Source: a virus. From it: 64,000 nt of DNA. The stretch is taken from IMG/VR virus record IMGVR_UViG_3300009502_002976, positions 1 through 64,000 of that record, one strand, 5' to 3'. This document shows, one piece after another, positions 39,017 through 47,847 of the stretch; the first letter of the stretch is position 1, and each line of letters begins with the position of its first letter. The translations under genes and the position numbers were made by a program. The notes under the pieces were generated by a model. That model made no database searches and had not been told where the DNA came from. It worked only from the letters and a program-made list of their open reading frames with translations.

Positions 39017-40669
39017 ATGAGCGTATTTTATGTGTCACCTGGAGTTTATACGGTTGAAAAGAATTTGAGTCAGTTGGTTCCGACTATTGCGACGACTTCC
39101 GCGGGTATTGCTTTCTATTCGACGAAGGGAAACACGAACGCTGTTACGCTGATGTCGAGCTCCCAGCAGTTCATTGCCGAATACGGAGAACCGACTCTTG
39201 GAAATCCCGGGCACTACTCTGCTTTGGCATACTTGCAGAACGGAAACCAGCTCTACTGCTACAGGGTTCAGAGCGGGGCGCTTTACGGCGGAGTAAACAT
39301 TAAGTCATCAACAAGCATTCAATCGAACGCAGCAATATCCACTGGAGCGTCAACGACAGACTTTGTTGTGACGTCAGGTCAGGACAACTTATTCCAGATC
39401 TATGGCGTTAATCCTGGATCCTGGAATAACAATCTCAGCATCGGCATTGCTAATGTTAATGTCGGTCCGAACTTAAGCTCTAATGCGTTTGACATCCTTG
39501 TGTTCAACCTGATCAACGGCAGCTACGTGCAAGTTGAGAAGTGGACAGTTTCAAGGAAGCAGCAGCTAGACGGGTATGGAAGACAGCAGTACCTAGAGAC
39601 GGCTATTAACGGCTACAGCCAGTACATTATGGTTGCCGATAGCTCTCTTGCAGACAGCGTCCTTCCTAAGGCTCAGACGTACGGGTACAACACAGGTGTT
39701 TGGACGGGTCTTAACATGGCGAGAGGAAGCAACGGAACGGATCTTATTGCCAACTACTCTTCAGGCCCTTACCAGCTTGGTTGGGATAAGTTTGCTAACC
39801 CAGACGACATTGACATCCGTGTGTTGATTGGTGCTGGCCAGACGGCTACAGCGATTCAGGCGTACATTACAAATATCTGCGAGACGCGTAAGGATTGTAT
39901 CGCGATATTGGACATCCCGGACACGATGACAACGTCAGTTACCTCGATGGTCAACTGGAGGACGGGTACACAGAACATCAACTCGTCATACGCGGCTCTA
40001 TACGCTCCGATGGTCAAGGACTATGACTCGTTTAACGATACGATCGTATTTCTTCCAGGTTCGGGGTACGTGGCGTCACAGTTCGCCTACAACGACTATG
40101 TGTCGGACGTGTGGTATGCGCCGGCCGGTCTTAACAGAGGCGTGCTGAACGTTCTTAGCGTGTGTAACAAGAACGGTGACAGGATGGTGTTCTCTCAGGG
40201 AGACAGGGACGCGCTGTATGCGGCCCAGATCAACCCGCTTCAGGTGTTCAGCGGTTCTGGAAACGTTATTTGGGGCCAGAAGACACTGACATCGCTGCCG
40301 TCGGCTCTTGACAGGGTTAATGTGAGAAGGCTTCTCATTATTCTTGAAAAGACTATGTCTGTTTCGCTTAAGCAGTTCGTATTCGAGCCAAACAACGACA
40401 CAACGCGTTTCAGAATTACCGCAATGCTTGAGACGTTCCTTGACCTGCTCTCCGCAAAGGGAGCTTTCCAGACTGAGCTAGGAGATAAGGGATACATGGT
40501 TGTATGTAACGCTACAAACAATACCCCGGCTATCATCGATCGTAATGAGCTTGTCGTAGACGTGTTTGTGAAGCCTTCTCGTGCAGCTGAGTTCCTCCAG
40601 CTGAATGTGATCGTGACACCTACTGGGACTTCATTCAATGAGTTGATTGCGCAAGGTACTATCCTGTAA
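39017..40669 (+). CDS. Contractile tail sheath protein
   Basis: 550 residues, AAGGAGG before the ATG. The N-terminus VSPGVYTVEKNLSQLVPTIA is the classic sheath start. The C-terminal region VNVRRLLIILEKTMSVSLKQ and the following FEPNND segment is the conserved sheath core, and the end TPTGTSFNELIAQGTIL suits the inter-subunit arm. It forms the contracting outer tube. The tube gene is separated from it only by a homing endonuclease. Confidence 0.95.
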   Translation: MSVFYVSPGVYTVEKNLSQLVPTIATTSAGIAFYSTKGNTNAVTLMSSSQQFIAEYGEPTLGNPGHYSALAYLQNGNQLYCYRVQSGALYGGVNIKSSTSIQSNAAISTGASTTDFVVTSGQDNLFQIYGVNPGSWNNNLSIGIANVNVGPNLSSNAFDILVFNLINGSYVQVEKWTVSRKQQLDGYGRQQYLETAINGYSQYIMVADSSLADSVLPKAQTYGYNTGVWTGLNMARGSNGTDLIANYSSGPYQLGWDKFANPDDIDIRVLIGAGQTATAIQAYITNICETRKDCIAILDIPDTMTTSVTSMVNWRTGTQNINSSYAALYAPMVKDYDSFNDTIVFLPGSGYVASQFAYNDYVSDVWYAPAGLNRGVLNVLSVCNKNGDRMVFSQGDRDALYAAQINPLQVFSGSGNVIWGQKTLTSLPSALDRVNVRRLLIILEKTMSVSLKQFVFEPNNDTTRFRITAMLETFLDLLSAKGAFQTELGDKGYMVVCNATNNTPAIIDRNELVVDVFVKPSRAAEFLQLNVIVTPTGTSFNELIAQGTIL

Positions 40670-40670
40670 A

Positions 40671-41492
40671 ATGAAAAAAATACACGGAAACACTGGACGA
40701 AGGCCTAGTAACTATGTGCCTCGAGAAACACGACTTTGTATGTGTGGTTGTAATGGTTATTTTGTTTGTAAAGTAAACTCCAAACAACGTTACATTCGTG
40801 ACCACCATACAAAGTCGGTGGAGTTTCGAGAGGCGCAGAGTAAAAGGTACACGGGAAGGAAGCTACCGCAAGAGACTAAGGATAAGATTAGTCTTTGGAA
40901 TGTAGGTAAGAAAATGCTTCCGGAACAGGTTGAGAAGAGTGTGAATAGTAGATTGAGAAACTCTAAGCTGCGTGGTCATTACTTTTCTCCTAAGACTATA
41001 GAGTGTATGAAAATAGCGGCGATGAGCCCCGCTGTTCAGAAAAATAAGAGAGATGGGCTTAGGAAGTACTTATCTAATGATAGTAACTTGCGGAGAAAGT
41101 CTAGGACATCTCGTAATCTGTGGATGGATCCAGTGTATCGAAAGAAGTGTATAAATGGTGCTATTGAAAGCCCAAATAATGCTGAACGATACTTGGAAAC
41201 TTTGTTAGGTGAGCTTTTTCCAGATGAGTATAAGTTTGTTGGTGATGATAGTTTCAGAATTGAATCGTATAACCCAGACTATGTGAACATAAACGGACAG
41301 AAGAAAATTATAGAGTTGTTCGGAGAACGTTGGCATAGGGGGGCTGAGAAAGAGAAGCAGGATGCACGAAAACTTAAAACATACAAAAAGTATGGCTATT
41401 CTGCCCTAGTTGTCTGGGGAAGTGAGCTAAAAAATAAAACCACATTGGTTGAAAAACTAAACATGTTTCATTACGGAGGTAAAAATGAGTAA
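40671..41492 (+). CDS. Homing endonuclease between sheath and tube genes
   Basis: 273 residues from the ATG one base after the sheath stop. It begins with a cysteine motif CMCGCNGYFVCKVNSKQRYI shared with the GIY-YIG nuclease at 11395, then a NUMOD3-like segment YTGRKLPQETKDKISLWNVG. The C-terminal nuclease domain has INGQKKIIELFGERWHRG and YGYSALVVWGSEL, like Vsr/EDxHD homing nucleases. Its last bases contain the GGAGG used by the tube gene, so insertion has been accommodated without harming tube translation. Confidence 0.85.
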   Translation: MKKIHGNTGRRPSNYVPRETRLCMCGCNGYFVCKVNSKQRYIRDHHTKSVEFREAQSKRYTGRKLPQETKDKISLWNVGKKMLPEQVEKSVNSRLRNSKLRGHYFSPKTIECMKIAAMSPAVQKNKRDGLRKYLSNDSNLRRKSRTSRNLWMDPVYRKKCINGAIESPNNAERYLETLLGELFPDEYKFVGDDSFRIESYNPDYVNINGQKKIIELFGERWHRGAEKEKQDARKLKTYKKYGYSALVVWGSELKNKTTLVEKLNMFHYGGKNE

Positions 41493-42003
41493 TAACATTG
41501 GTATAGATTCATTAAAAGGAAATCTTACAAACCCGGCTAGAACATTTATGTGGGACGTGCTGATCCCTGTTCCGGTTGGATCTGGTTCCTCAACAACGTA
41601 TCAAATCAGGGCGCAGTCTTCAAGCATTCCTGGTCGTTCTAATGCGGCAATTGCGATCCCTTACAAGCAGACCGCCGGTGTCATGGTCGCTGGTAAGTTG
41701 GAATTCCCGCATACATGGCAGTGTACGTTCATCGAGGGTGAGGATAAAAAGGTGTTTGATGCCATTCACTCTTGGCAACAGAATATCGTTAACGATGCGT
41801 TCGGAGTTGGTACTGGAGATCCGTTCTACAAGACGGACGTCTACATCTCGCTTCTTACAACAACGGGCGATACGTTCATGAAGATCAAAATCAAAGGTGC
41901 ATGGGTTCAACAGATTCAGGATCTTGCTCTTGCATATTCTGATAATGAAACTGTTAAATACACTGTCACGTTTGAGTATGACAGTTGGGAAGACGCGTCG
42001 TAA
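41485..42003 (+). CDS. Tail tube protein (gp19-like)
   Basis: 172 residues, GGAGG before the ATG. ARTFMWDVLIPVP, SSSIPGRSNAAIAIPYKQTA and KLEFPHTWQCTFIEGEDKKV are typical of the T4-type tube protein (RAHSTSIPGR-like region). It assembles the inner tube within the sheath. It overlaps the end of the homing-nuclease gene by 8 bases. Confidence 0.9.
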   Translation: MSNNIGIDSLKGNLTNPARTFMWDVLIPVPVGSGSSTTYQIRAQSSSIPGRSNAAIAIPYKQTAGVMVAGKLEFPHTWQCTFIEGEDKKVFDAIHSWQQNIVNDAFGVGTGDPFYKTDVYISLLTTTGDTFMKIKIKGAWVQQIQDLALAYSDNETVKYTVTFEYDSWEDAS

Positions 42004-42554
42004 TGGCTGATCTCGGTGTTATTGGGCAGTTCGTCACCAATCCTACTGATTTCCTTCTAAGGTATGCACGTCTCCAGAGGAACTACCTCTGGGACGTGCT
42101 GTTACCTGATGTCGGGATCAATATGCTTGGACTAGGCGGCTTGGCGATAGGGCAGCTTGTCCAATCCGTGCAGTTTGGTGACTACAGCATGGATGACATC
42201 AAGACTATGCGTGTAGGTCCATATACCGCTAATTTTGCCGGCATGCTGAGTGTTCAGAAAATACAGATGTCATTTTTAAAGATACAGCCGGATATAGTGT
42301 CAATGTACTTTAACGCGTGGAAGAAGCTTATTGTTGATGAAAACACAGGTTTGTTTTCCACAAAGTCAAAGTACCAGAAAACGATCTTCGTTAGGTTTAT
42401 TGATCAGTCTGGAATAGCCTTTGGCAGGTATAAACTTATTGGATGTTTTCCGACGTCATTTCCATCGTATCGTGACTTGAACTATGAGTCGAATACTGTG
42501 ACTAAGCTGCAGATAGAGTTTTCAGTCGACAAGCTGGAGTACGAAATTCTATGA
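42003..42554 (+). CDS. Second tail-tube-like protein
   Basis: 183 residues starting at TAATG. NYLWDVLLPDVGINMLGLGG, a central VQSVQFGDYSMDDIKTMRVG and FVRFIDQSGIAFGRYKLIGC match a tube-fold paralogue of the upstream gene. Possible roles are a tube initiator, a baseplate tube component (T4 gp48/gp54 position) or a minor tube subunit. Confidence 0.75.
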   Translation: MADLGVIGQFVTNPTDFLLRYARLQRNYLWDVLLPDVGINMLGLGGLAIGQLVQSVQFGDYSMDDIKTMRVGPYTANFAGMLSVQKIQMSFLKIQPDIVSMYFNAWKKLIVDENTGLFSTKSKYQKTIFVRFIDQSGIAFGRYKLIGCFPTSFPSYRDLNYESNTVTKLQIEFSVDKLEYEIL

Positions 42555-42820
42555 CGACATCGTTTGAGGGTTTTATTGACTATATTAAAAATAACCATGT
42601 TTCAGAGAACGTTAACGCGCACACTGAGGAGATTAAGAACTACCGCGGAAAAATCATAGCCGTCATTGACTACAAGCCGAACGGAGACCAGGAGATCAAG
42701 AACTACCGCGGAATGATCCTCGGGGTATACAGCTCATCACAAAACGTAACTAAGGACTACAGGGGGAAGATATTGAGCACAGGCAACACTCTTACAATGC
42801 TCCTAAAGGATACCAAATGA
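42551..42820 (+). CDS. Small leader-bearing protein with YRGKI repeats (4-fold beta-flower-like)
   Basis: 89 residues. MTTSFEGFIDYIKNNHVSE is leader-like (V-S-E at 19). Three repeats follow: EIKNYRGKIIAVIDY, EIKNYRGMILGVYSS and VTKDYRGKILSTGN. This K-x-Y/F-x-G-K-I-x-G repeat resembles the small beta-flower family found in phages. It may be an internal protein encoded among tail genes. Confidence 0.7.
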   Translation: MTTSFEGFIDYIKNNHVSENVNAHTEEIKNYRGKIIAVIDYKPNGDQEIKNYRGMILGVYSSSQNVTKDYRGKILSTGNTLTMLLKDTK

Positions 42821-43072
42821 GTAGTTTGTATGAGTTTATAACCGACAAAGGGGGTATACCTAGAAGCACACCATGCTCCGAAATTGTTTTCATGGTTATT
42901 GGCCGAGTTTTTGAAACAGCATTCAGACCTATCACCTATAGACAACAAGGAAGAGCTAGTTACATTGGCCAGGAAGCACAGCCCATTTTGGGATGTTAAC
43001 AATGGGAAGACCTTATGTACTAAATGTCATACAGCTTTTCATAGGAAACACGGTTACAAATTAATTGATTAA
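42817..43072 (+). pseudogene. Gene start disrupted by an HNH homing-endonuclease fragment
   Basis: The first frame begins MSSLYEFITDKGG, a leader-like start. A second, overlapping frame carries EAHHAPKLFSWLLAEFLKQ and FWDVNNGKTLCTKCHTAFH, the middle and C-terminal halves of an HNH nuclease with its CxxC zinc pair. The nuclease N-terminus and start codon are missing and the two frames are not joined, so the locus is best read as a degenerate nuclease inserted behind a leader-type gene start. Confidence 0.6.
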
Positions 43073-43118
43073 CTGAACAAAACTTTTCTCACAAAAAGAA
43101 AAAGAAAAGGAAAATTAA

Positions 43119-43880
43119 ATGAGTGACTACACTTTCTTCAATATCACACTTCCATCAAAGTGCCTTGTCTATCAAGGCATAGACCCCACCCAGATCCAGA
43201 TCAGAACTCTTAAGGGCGAAGACGAAAAGCTCATCGCTGAGATCAGTTCTGACAACTTCGATAAGAAATACAATATGGTTTTAACCAGAGTCCTCAAAGG
43301 GATTGATCCGCTTAGACTCACCCTTGGAGATAGGTTCTACATCGTTCTCTGGGAGACCATCAACTCTTACTCGAAGGACTTCCCTATTGAGCACACTTGC
43401 TCAAGTTGCTCGCAGAAATCTAACTATAACGTTGATCTGTCACAACTTGAGACTATGGAGCTTCCGGATGGGTACACAGAGCCGTGTGAACTTACACTAC
43501 CGAAGTCTGGAACAAAGATCAAGCTTCGGTTGCTTACGGTTAAGGATCTTATTGAGATTGATAGTATCGACAAGCTTGGTCAGAACACGTGGCTCTACAG
43601 GCCGGCGATAAGTATTGTTGATAATAGGTCATTGGCAGACAAGCTAGACTATTTGAGTAAGATCGATACACAAGACCTGGAGTACATCCGGGCTTTTCAA
43701 GAAGCTTTCGAGCATGGTGTGAAGATGCAGACAAATTACACCTGTCCAAAGTGTGGAGGGAACGGCGTAATGCCGGTGCCCTTTCGATTTGAGATGCTTC
43801 TTTCGTATGGCGAGACCCTTAAGCGACGTGTTGGAGATGCAATTCGCGCTTCAATACTATCTTCATATGTCAATAAGTGA
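43119..43880 (+). CDS. Baseplate hub-type protein with zinc ribbon; likely continued by +1 frameshift
   Basis: 253 residues. FFNITLPSKCLVYQGIDPTQ and LKGEDEKLIAEISS, with a zinc ribbon CSSCSQKSNY/CPKCGGNG, match the T4 gp26/gp51-type baseplate hub assembly family in contractile phages. The usual C-terminal Y-x-L-H segment is missing here but present in the +1 frame that overlaps the last 90 bases (see next feature). Confidence 0.75.
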   Translation: MSDYTFFNITLPSKCLVYQGIDPTQIQIRTLKGEDEKLIAEISSDNFDKKYNMVLTRVLKGIDPLRLTLGDRFYIVLWETINSYSKDFPIEHTCSSCSQKSNYNVDLSQLETMELPDGYTEPCELTLPKSGTKIKLRLLTVKDLIEIDSIDKLGQNTWLYRPAISIVDNRSLADKLDYLSKIDTQDLEYIRAFQEAFEHGVKMQTNYTCPKCGGNGVMPVPFRFEMLLSYGETLKRRVGDAIRASILSSYVNK

Positions 43881-43974
43881 CTTTAATCATAACGATATGA
43901 AAGATAACGAGTGGCTATATGGGCGCCTCTGTGAGAAGAAGAAGCAAGAGATAGAATCCAATAAGAGGTCATAA
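43789..43974 (+). CDS. C-terminal extension or small overlapping gene of the baseplate hub protein
   Basis: The +1 frame relative to the preceding gene reads FALQYYLHMSISDFNHND and continues with NEWLYGRL and a charged helix, ending at 43974. A +1 shift around GCA-A-TTC (near 43840) would give one continuous protein of about 284 residues. Alternatively, it is translated separately from the ATG at 43867 as a 35-residue peptide, or the frame break is a sequence error. Confidence 0.55.
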   Translation: MRCFFRMARPLSDVLEMQFALQYYLHMSISDFNHNDMKDNEWLYGRLCEKKKQEIESNKRS

Positions 43975-43975
43975 G

Positions 43976-45502
43976 ATGGATCCCAAAATGAATGCACCGA
44001 TGGACGAAGCAGCATTATCAAAAAAAATCCTTGAGAAGATGTATGAGCAGGTCCAAAAGAGCAAGGGCTTTTCTGGGGTTCAGAAGTATGCCAGGGACGT
44101 GCGTGACATAGCTCCAAGATCTGAATCCGGTGAAGCTATCGGAGCACTTCTTGACATTGCGAGGCAGCTGAAGAACAGATTTTCACCTGCTAAAGCCGCG
44201 AAGCTAGAGACTGTTCCTACCCCAGGAACAGCTCCAGCTTCACAAACGTCTTCTACAAAGGCAAGTCCAACAATTGGCGAAGAAGCTACCAAAGATCGCA
44301 CTGAAGAGGTTAGGGATAGGGCCCATAAGATTTGGGAACATCAGGGTAAGCCTGAAGGAAAAGCTGAAGAACACTGGAGCGCGGCTGAGAGGCATCAGGA
44401 CGCCGTGGAGTCCATTCAAGAGGGTGTTCACAAGTTCTTCTCGATGGATGCGTATAAAGCTAAATGGACTAAAGACCTTCTTGAGGCAGTTCAGGGCGGA
44501 GGTCCTAAAGAGGGGGATGCTGCTCCTAAGAAAGACGTAAAGGATACGCTTGAGGAGTTGGCAAAGATGGGCGGTATTGCGTCAACACTGGCTGTTCTTA
44601 TCGGTGACGCTGTTCCTATCTTTATGGCCGGAGCGGCCGGCGCTGCACTTGGCTCATGGATTAGCGGGTGGGTAAAGAACCACGGTGACTTTTTAAGTGG
44701 TAAAAACGGGATATTTACAAAAGCATTCGAGCTCGGTGACAAGCTAAAGTCCAGTATGACTATGGCTGGTCCTATGGGGCTACTTTCTGGTTTAGGAAAG
44801 ATGCTCGGACATAAGGCGACAGAAAACAAGAATGAAAAGCTTGTTGACCGCACAACTGAACTTACGGAAAAAGGAATGAAGCCGGATGCTGCAGCACGCA
44901 GGGCGCAAGCTGAACTAAAGCAGACGACTTCCGATAAAGACGTTAACAAAACGCAGCTAAAAGATGTTGCGATGAGTGGTCCTATGGGTCTAGCCGCATC
45001 TTTAAAAGGTGCCCGTAGTGAGGTTAAAAAGACGTCGGTTCAGGAGAAGGCTAGGTTGGCCGGAACTGTAAATCATACTGACTTCAAAATGGATAAGTCT
45101 CAAAAAGCTGAGTATGACAAGGAAATGAAGGGTCGGTTTAAAGGAGTAGCTAACAATACCAGTGATGAGTTTGAACGCAAGAACGAAGTCAGCGATATGC
45201 GTAAGAGTGAAATGCAAACTATGATCTCCGCTGCCAAGTCAGGCAGTGTTGATGAGACGGGCACCAGTCAGCGGATACTTAAGGAAGTTCCTTTAAATAA
45301 AGAGGAAGCTGCTCTGCAAAAGGAGTTAAAGGAAGCCATAGACAAGTTACATCAAGAGATGGCTGCGACGCATCAAACTATAAAAGATGGCGCTAAGAAT
45401 GGATCCACAAAAACCCCAAGCGGGTATGACGCCAACAATACGCGAAACCCGTTTCTTTCCGGAATGGCTGCCGGTGTAGTTGGGTTGACTAGAAGAGGGT
45501 AA
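43976..45502 (+). CDS. Putative tape measure protein with DUF2934 domain
   Basis: 508 residues. After a helical N-terminus, about 110-140 has VRDRAHKIWEHQGKPEGKAE, a clear DUF2934 motif. A hydrophobic, Gly/Ala-rich segment (about 200-235; IASTLAVLIGDAVPIFMAGA) suggests a membrane-active part. The rest is long charged helix. Length and location between hub and baseplate genes fit a short tape measure comparable to the 590-residue T4 gp29. The role is inferred from position. Confidence 0.6.
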   Translation: MDPKMNAPMDEAALSKKILEKMYEQVQKSKGFSGVQKYARDVRDIAPRSESGEAIGALLDIARQLKNRFSPAKAAKLETVPTPGTAPASQTSSTKASPTIGEEATKDRTEEVRDRAHKIWEHQGKPEGKAEEHWSAAERHQDAVESIQEGVHKFFSMDAYKAKWTKDLLEAVQGGGPKEGDAAPKKDVKDTLEELAKMGGIASTLAVLIGDAVPIFMAGAAGAALGSWISGWVKNHGDFLSGKNGIFTKAFELGDKLKSSMTMAGPMGLLSGLGKMLGHKATENKNEKLVDRTTELTEKGMKPDAAARRAQAELKQTTSDKDVNKTQLKDVAMSGPMGLAASLKGARSEVKKTSVQEKARLAGTVNHTDFKMDKSQKAEYDKEMKGRFKGVANNTSDEFERKNEVSDMRKSEMQTMISAAKSGSVDETGTSQRILKEVPLNKEEAALQKELKEAIDKLHQEMAATHQTIKDGAKNGSTKTPSGYDANNTRNPFLSGMAAGVVGLTRRG

Positions 45503-45504
45503 TT

Positions 45505-46350
45505 ATGGGATTACTAAGCATAGACTTTGGTAAAGCATTAGGTCAGGTACTTCCAACAGTATGTGGTATTCCGGACAGTGTTCTTAGCGGCATAAGTGCT
45601 AGGTACATAGTAAAGATAACAGCAAATTATGGGCAGTCCCTCGCCACACAAGGTCTGGGACAACTGGATAAGAGTATGGCGCCACAACAACAGGAGTTTG
45701 TTGTAAATGGTTACCTTCAAGACAAGATCGCCATGACAGCGTCTTCGAAGTGGGAGGGCCTAACACAAGCTATACCAGGAATGCAGTTTATTGAGGGGGC
45801 GTTAGACACAGCTTCTCAAGCTCTTTCAGGCACGTCAACACGCACACCGCTTACAACGAGAAGAAAATGGGCCGGGTCTGATCCGATAGGTATGAGTATG
45901 AAGTTGAAGTTTGAAGCATTTGAGGATGCCTATAGTGAAGTGATTATGCCGTGTATTGGTTTGCAAGGTTTGACACTACCACGTGGCGGCGTTGGAAATA
46001 CATTCTTTCTAACGCCTCCGGGACCGAACCCGTTCAATATCAAGCTAAAGAGTGGCGTTGAACTCGAGCGTAATGAGTCTATTACCATAGATATTGGGGG
46101 AGGGTTTTTAAAGTTTGATAGTGTCATCATTAAAAGTGTGAAGGTTGTATTTGAGAATAGAATGACTGAGCGGGGACCGGTTGGAGCCGAAGCTGATATT
46201 GATTTTGAGACTTACCAGATGCTTACACGTGAAGACTTGATGAAGATCGTTAACAACAACAGAATCCCCGAGATGACCGGGACTTTAGGAACACCAGCAC
46301 AGTCTGCCACGCCCGTAAAGATGTCGGGTGGGGCAAGTGGAGGGTGGTAG
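45505..46350 (+). CDS. Baseplate/tail tube-associated protein
   Basis: 281 residues. The C-terminal half has FEAFEDAYSEVIMPCIGLQG, TFFLTPPGPNPFN and VKVVFENRMTERGPVGAEAD, a pattern seen in tube-like baseplate proteins that link hub and tube in contractile phages. It may correspond to the T4 gp48/gp54 position. It lies directly before the gp53-like gene. Confidence 0.65.
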   Translation: MGLLSIDFGKALGQVLPTVCGIPDSVLSGISARYIVKITANYGQSLATQGLGQLDKSMAPQQQEFVVNGYLQDKIAMTASSKWEGLTQAIPGMQFIEGALDTASQALSGTSTRTPLTTRRKWAGSDPIGMSMKLKFEAFEDAYSEVIMPCIGLQGLTLPRGGVGNTFFLTPPGPNPFNIKLKSGVELERNESITIDIGGGFLKFDSVIIKSVKVVFENRMTERGPVGAEADIDFETYQMLTREDLMKIVNNNRIPEMTGTLGTPAQSATPVKMSGGASGGW

Positions 46351-46351
46351 T

Positions 46352-46657
46352 ATGGACCGCACAAGCTTCTTCAACATGGTTACAAATGACAACAACAAAG
46401 AGTATGACTTTTTATACAACAATTTATCTCGGTTCGCCATGCGCTACACAGTAAGTTACTACCAAGTCATATCCTCAGACGTAATGCGTCCGGATCTAAT
46501 TAGCTACAAGCTGTATGGGACTGTTGACTATTGGTGGATCCTCCTTTACGTAAACAAGATTGACAACCCATTAACGGATATCGAAGTTGGTAAGGTTCTT
46601 ACTGTTCCTAACGTTTTAGATATTTATCAGTTCTACAAACAGTATGCACTAAGGTAG
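46352..46657 (+). CDS. Baseplate wedge protein gp53-like
   Basis: 101 residues from the ATG at 46352. PDLISYKLYGTVDYWWILLY, followed by NKIDNP and VGKVLTVPNVLDIYQFYKQY, is the gp53/LysM-like signature of the wedge component that connects wedge arms to the hub. The start upstream would be an in-frame GTG in the previous gene and is not needed. Confidence 0.85.
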   Translation: MDRTSFFNMVTNDNNKEYDFLYNNLSRFAMRYTVSYYQVISSDVMRPDLISYKLYGTVDYWWILLYVNKIDNPLTDIEVGKVLTVPNVLDIYQFYKQYALR

Positions 46658-46661
46658 ACGA

Positions 46662-47846
46662 ATGCTCGGAAATTACTATGTACTCCTAAAATTTGGCGAG
46701 ACGGTGATCCCGCTGAGCACTTCCATCATCCGGGAACTAACAATCGCACAAGACTACAACAAGTTTCTTCCTGAGATCAGGTTGCGACTGGATGATGCTA
46801 CCGGGGCGATGACACATACCGCTCCGTTTGATAGGGGTATGAGTAGTATTTACATTGAGTTTGCTCAGAGCCAGGATGCTGTGGACAAAAATGCCATGAG
46901 CTTTCAGGTGTACACGAGGGAGCCTAAAAGCAATCAGAGTACTCCGGCATCTGAGTATGATGCTACAGGTCTTTTAGATGTTACAAAGATGTTTAATCCA
47001 GATTATACCCGCGGGTTTTCTGGCAGCATCAAGGAGTCTTTGGAAGGCATAGCAAAGAAGGAGATTGGGGTAGCACAGACCAGTGTAAGCGGATCTCTTG
47101 ACTACAAACTAAACCTTCTTCAGCCAAACTGGACGAACGCTCAGTTTTTTAACCATCTAAAAGATAACCTTATAGGTAAGGATGGCGAGTACGGATTCAA
47201 AAGTTTTGTAACAACGCATAACGGAAAGAACACGTTCGTGTTCAGAGCTATTTCCGAAATGATTGATGATCCTGTTACATATAAGTTTATGTTAAGCGAC
47301 ACTCAATATGAAGACCAGAACCCAGTTTTTCAGTACTTCATTTATGACAACTATAAAATGTACGGCGCATTTGGAGCAAAGGCACAGGGGTACACCTACT
47401 ATGACTACACAAAAGGGGTAGTCGTAAATGCGACTGAGACGGCTCAGACGTACACGTCACTGTCCGACTACTTTATGATCGATGAGAGTGACACAATGGA
47501 TAGCAACACACTCAATGCAACAGGAAGATCTAATGACTTTACAGCTAACTTCTCTGGCCTGGTAAAGTCAAGCTACGGAAATAGGCTCGTTGGTTTAGCG
47601 AAGATGTGGATTACTACAATGGGCCTTCCTAACATTTCACCTGGGAATGTAGTACAGATATTTTTCCCACACGGATCTCCTGGATCGGAGCTGTATTCTT
47701 ACCAATACTCCGGATATTGGCTGGTTGAGCGTGTTGTTCATAACATGGGGGATGCGTTCTTAACTAAGCTTATGCTTACACGGCACGGCGTGGACACTGA
47801 CAAAGACACTTCTCTTATGCAAGCAGCTATTTCAAAGGCGTCTTAA
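46662..47846 (+). CDS. Baseplate hub protein (gp27-like)
   Basis: 394 residues. It has two tube-like domains (FGETVIPLSTSIIRELTIAQ in the first) and a C-terminal GNRLVGLAKMWITTMGLPNI plus WLVERVVHNMGDAFLTKLML, typical of gp27 / late-control-D hub proteins. It forms the base for the spike encoded next and adapts 3-fold to 6-fold symmetry. Confidence 0.8.
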   Translation: MLGNYYVLLKFGETVIPLSTSIIRELTIAQDYNKFLPEIRLRLDDATGAMTHTAPFDRGMSSIYIEFAQSQDAVDKNAMSFQVYTREPKSNQSTPASEYDATGLLDVTKMFNPDYTRGFSGSIKESLEGIAKKEIGVAQTSVSGSLDYKLNLLQPNWTNAQFFNHLKDNLIGKDGEYGFKSFVTTHNGKNTFVFRAISEMIDDPVTYKFMLSDTQYEDQNPVFQYFIYDNYKMYGAFGAKAQGYTYYDYTKGVVVNATETAQTYTSLSDYFMIDESDTMDSNTLNATGRSNDFTANFSGLVKSSYGNRLVGLAKMWITTMGLPNISPGNVVQIFFPHGSPGSELYSYQYSGYWLVERVVHNMGDAFLTKLMLTRHGVDTDKDTSLMQAAISKAS

Positions 47847-47847
47847 T

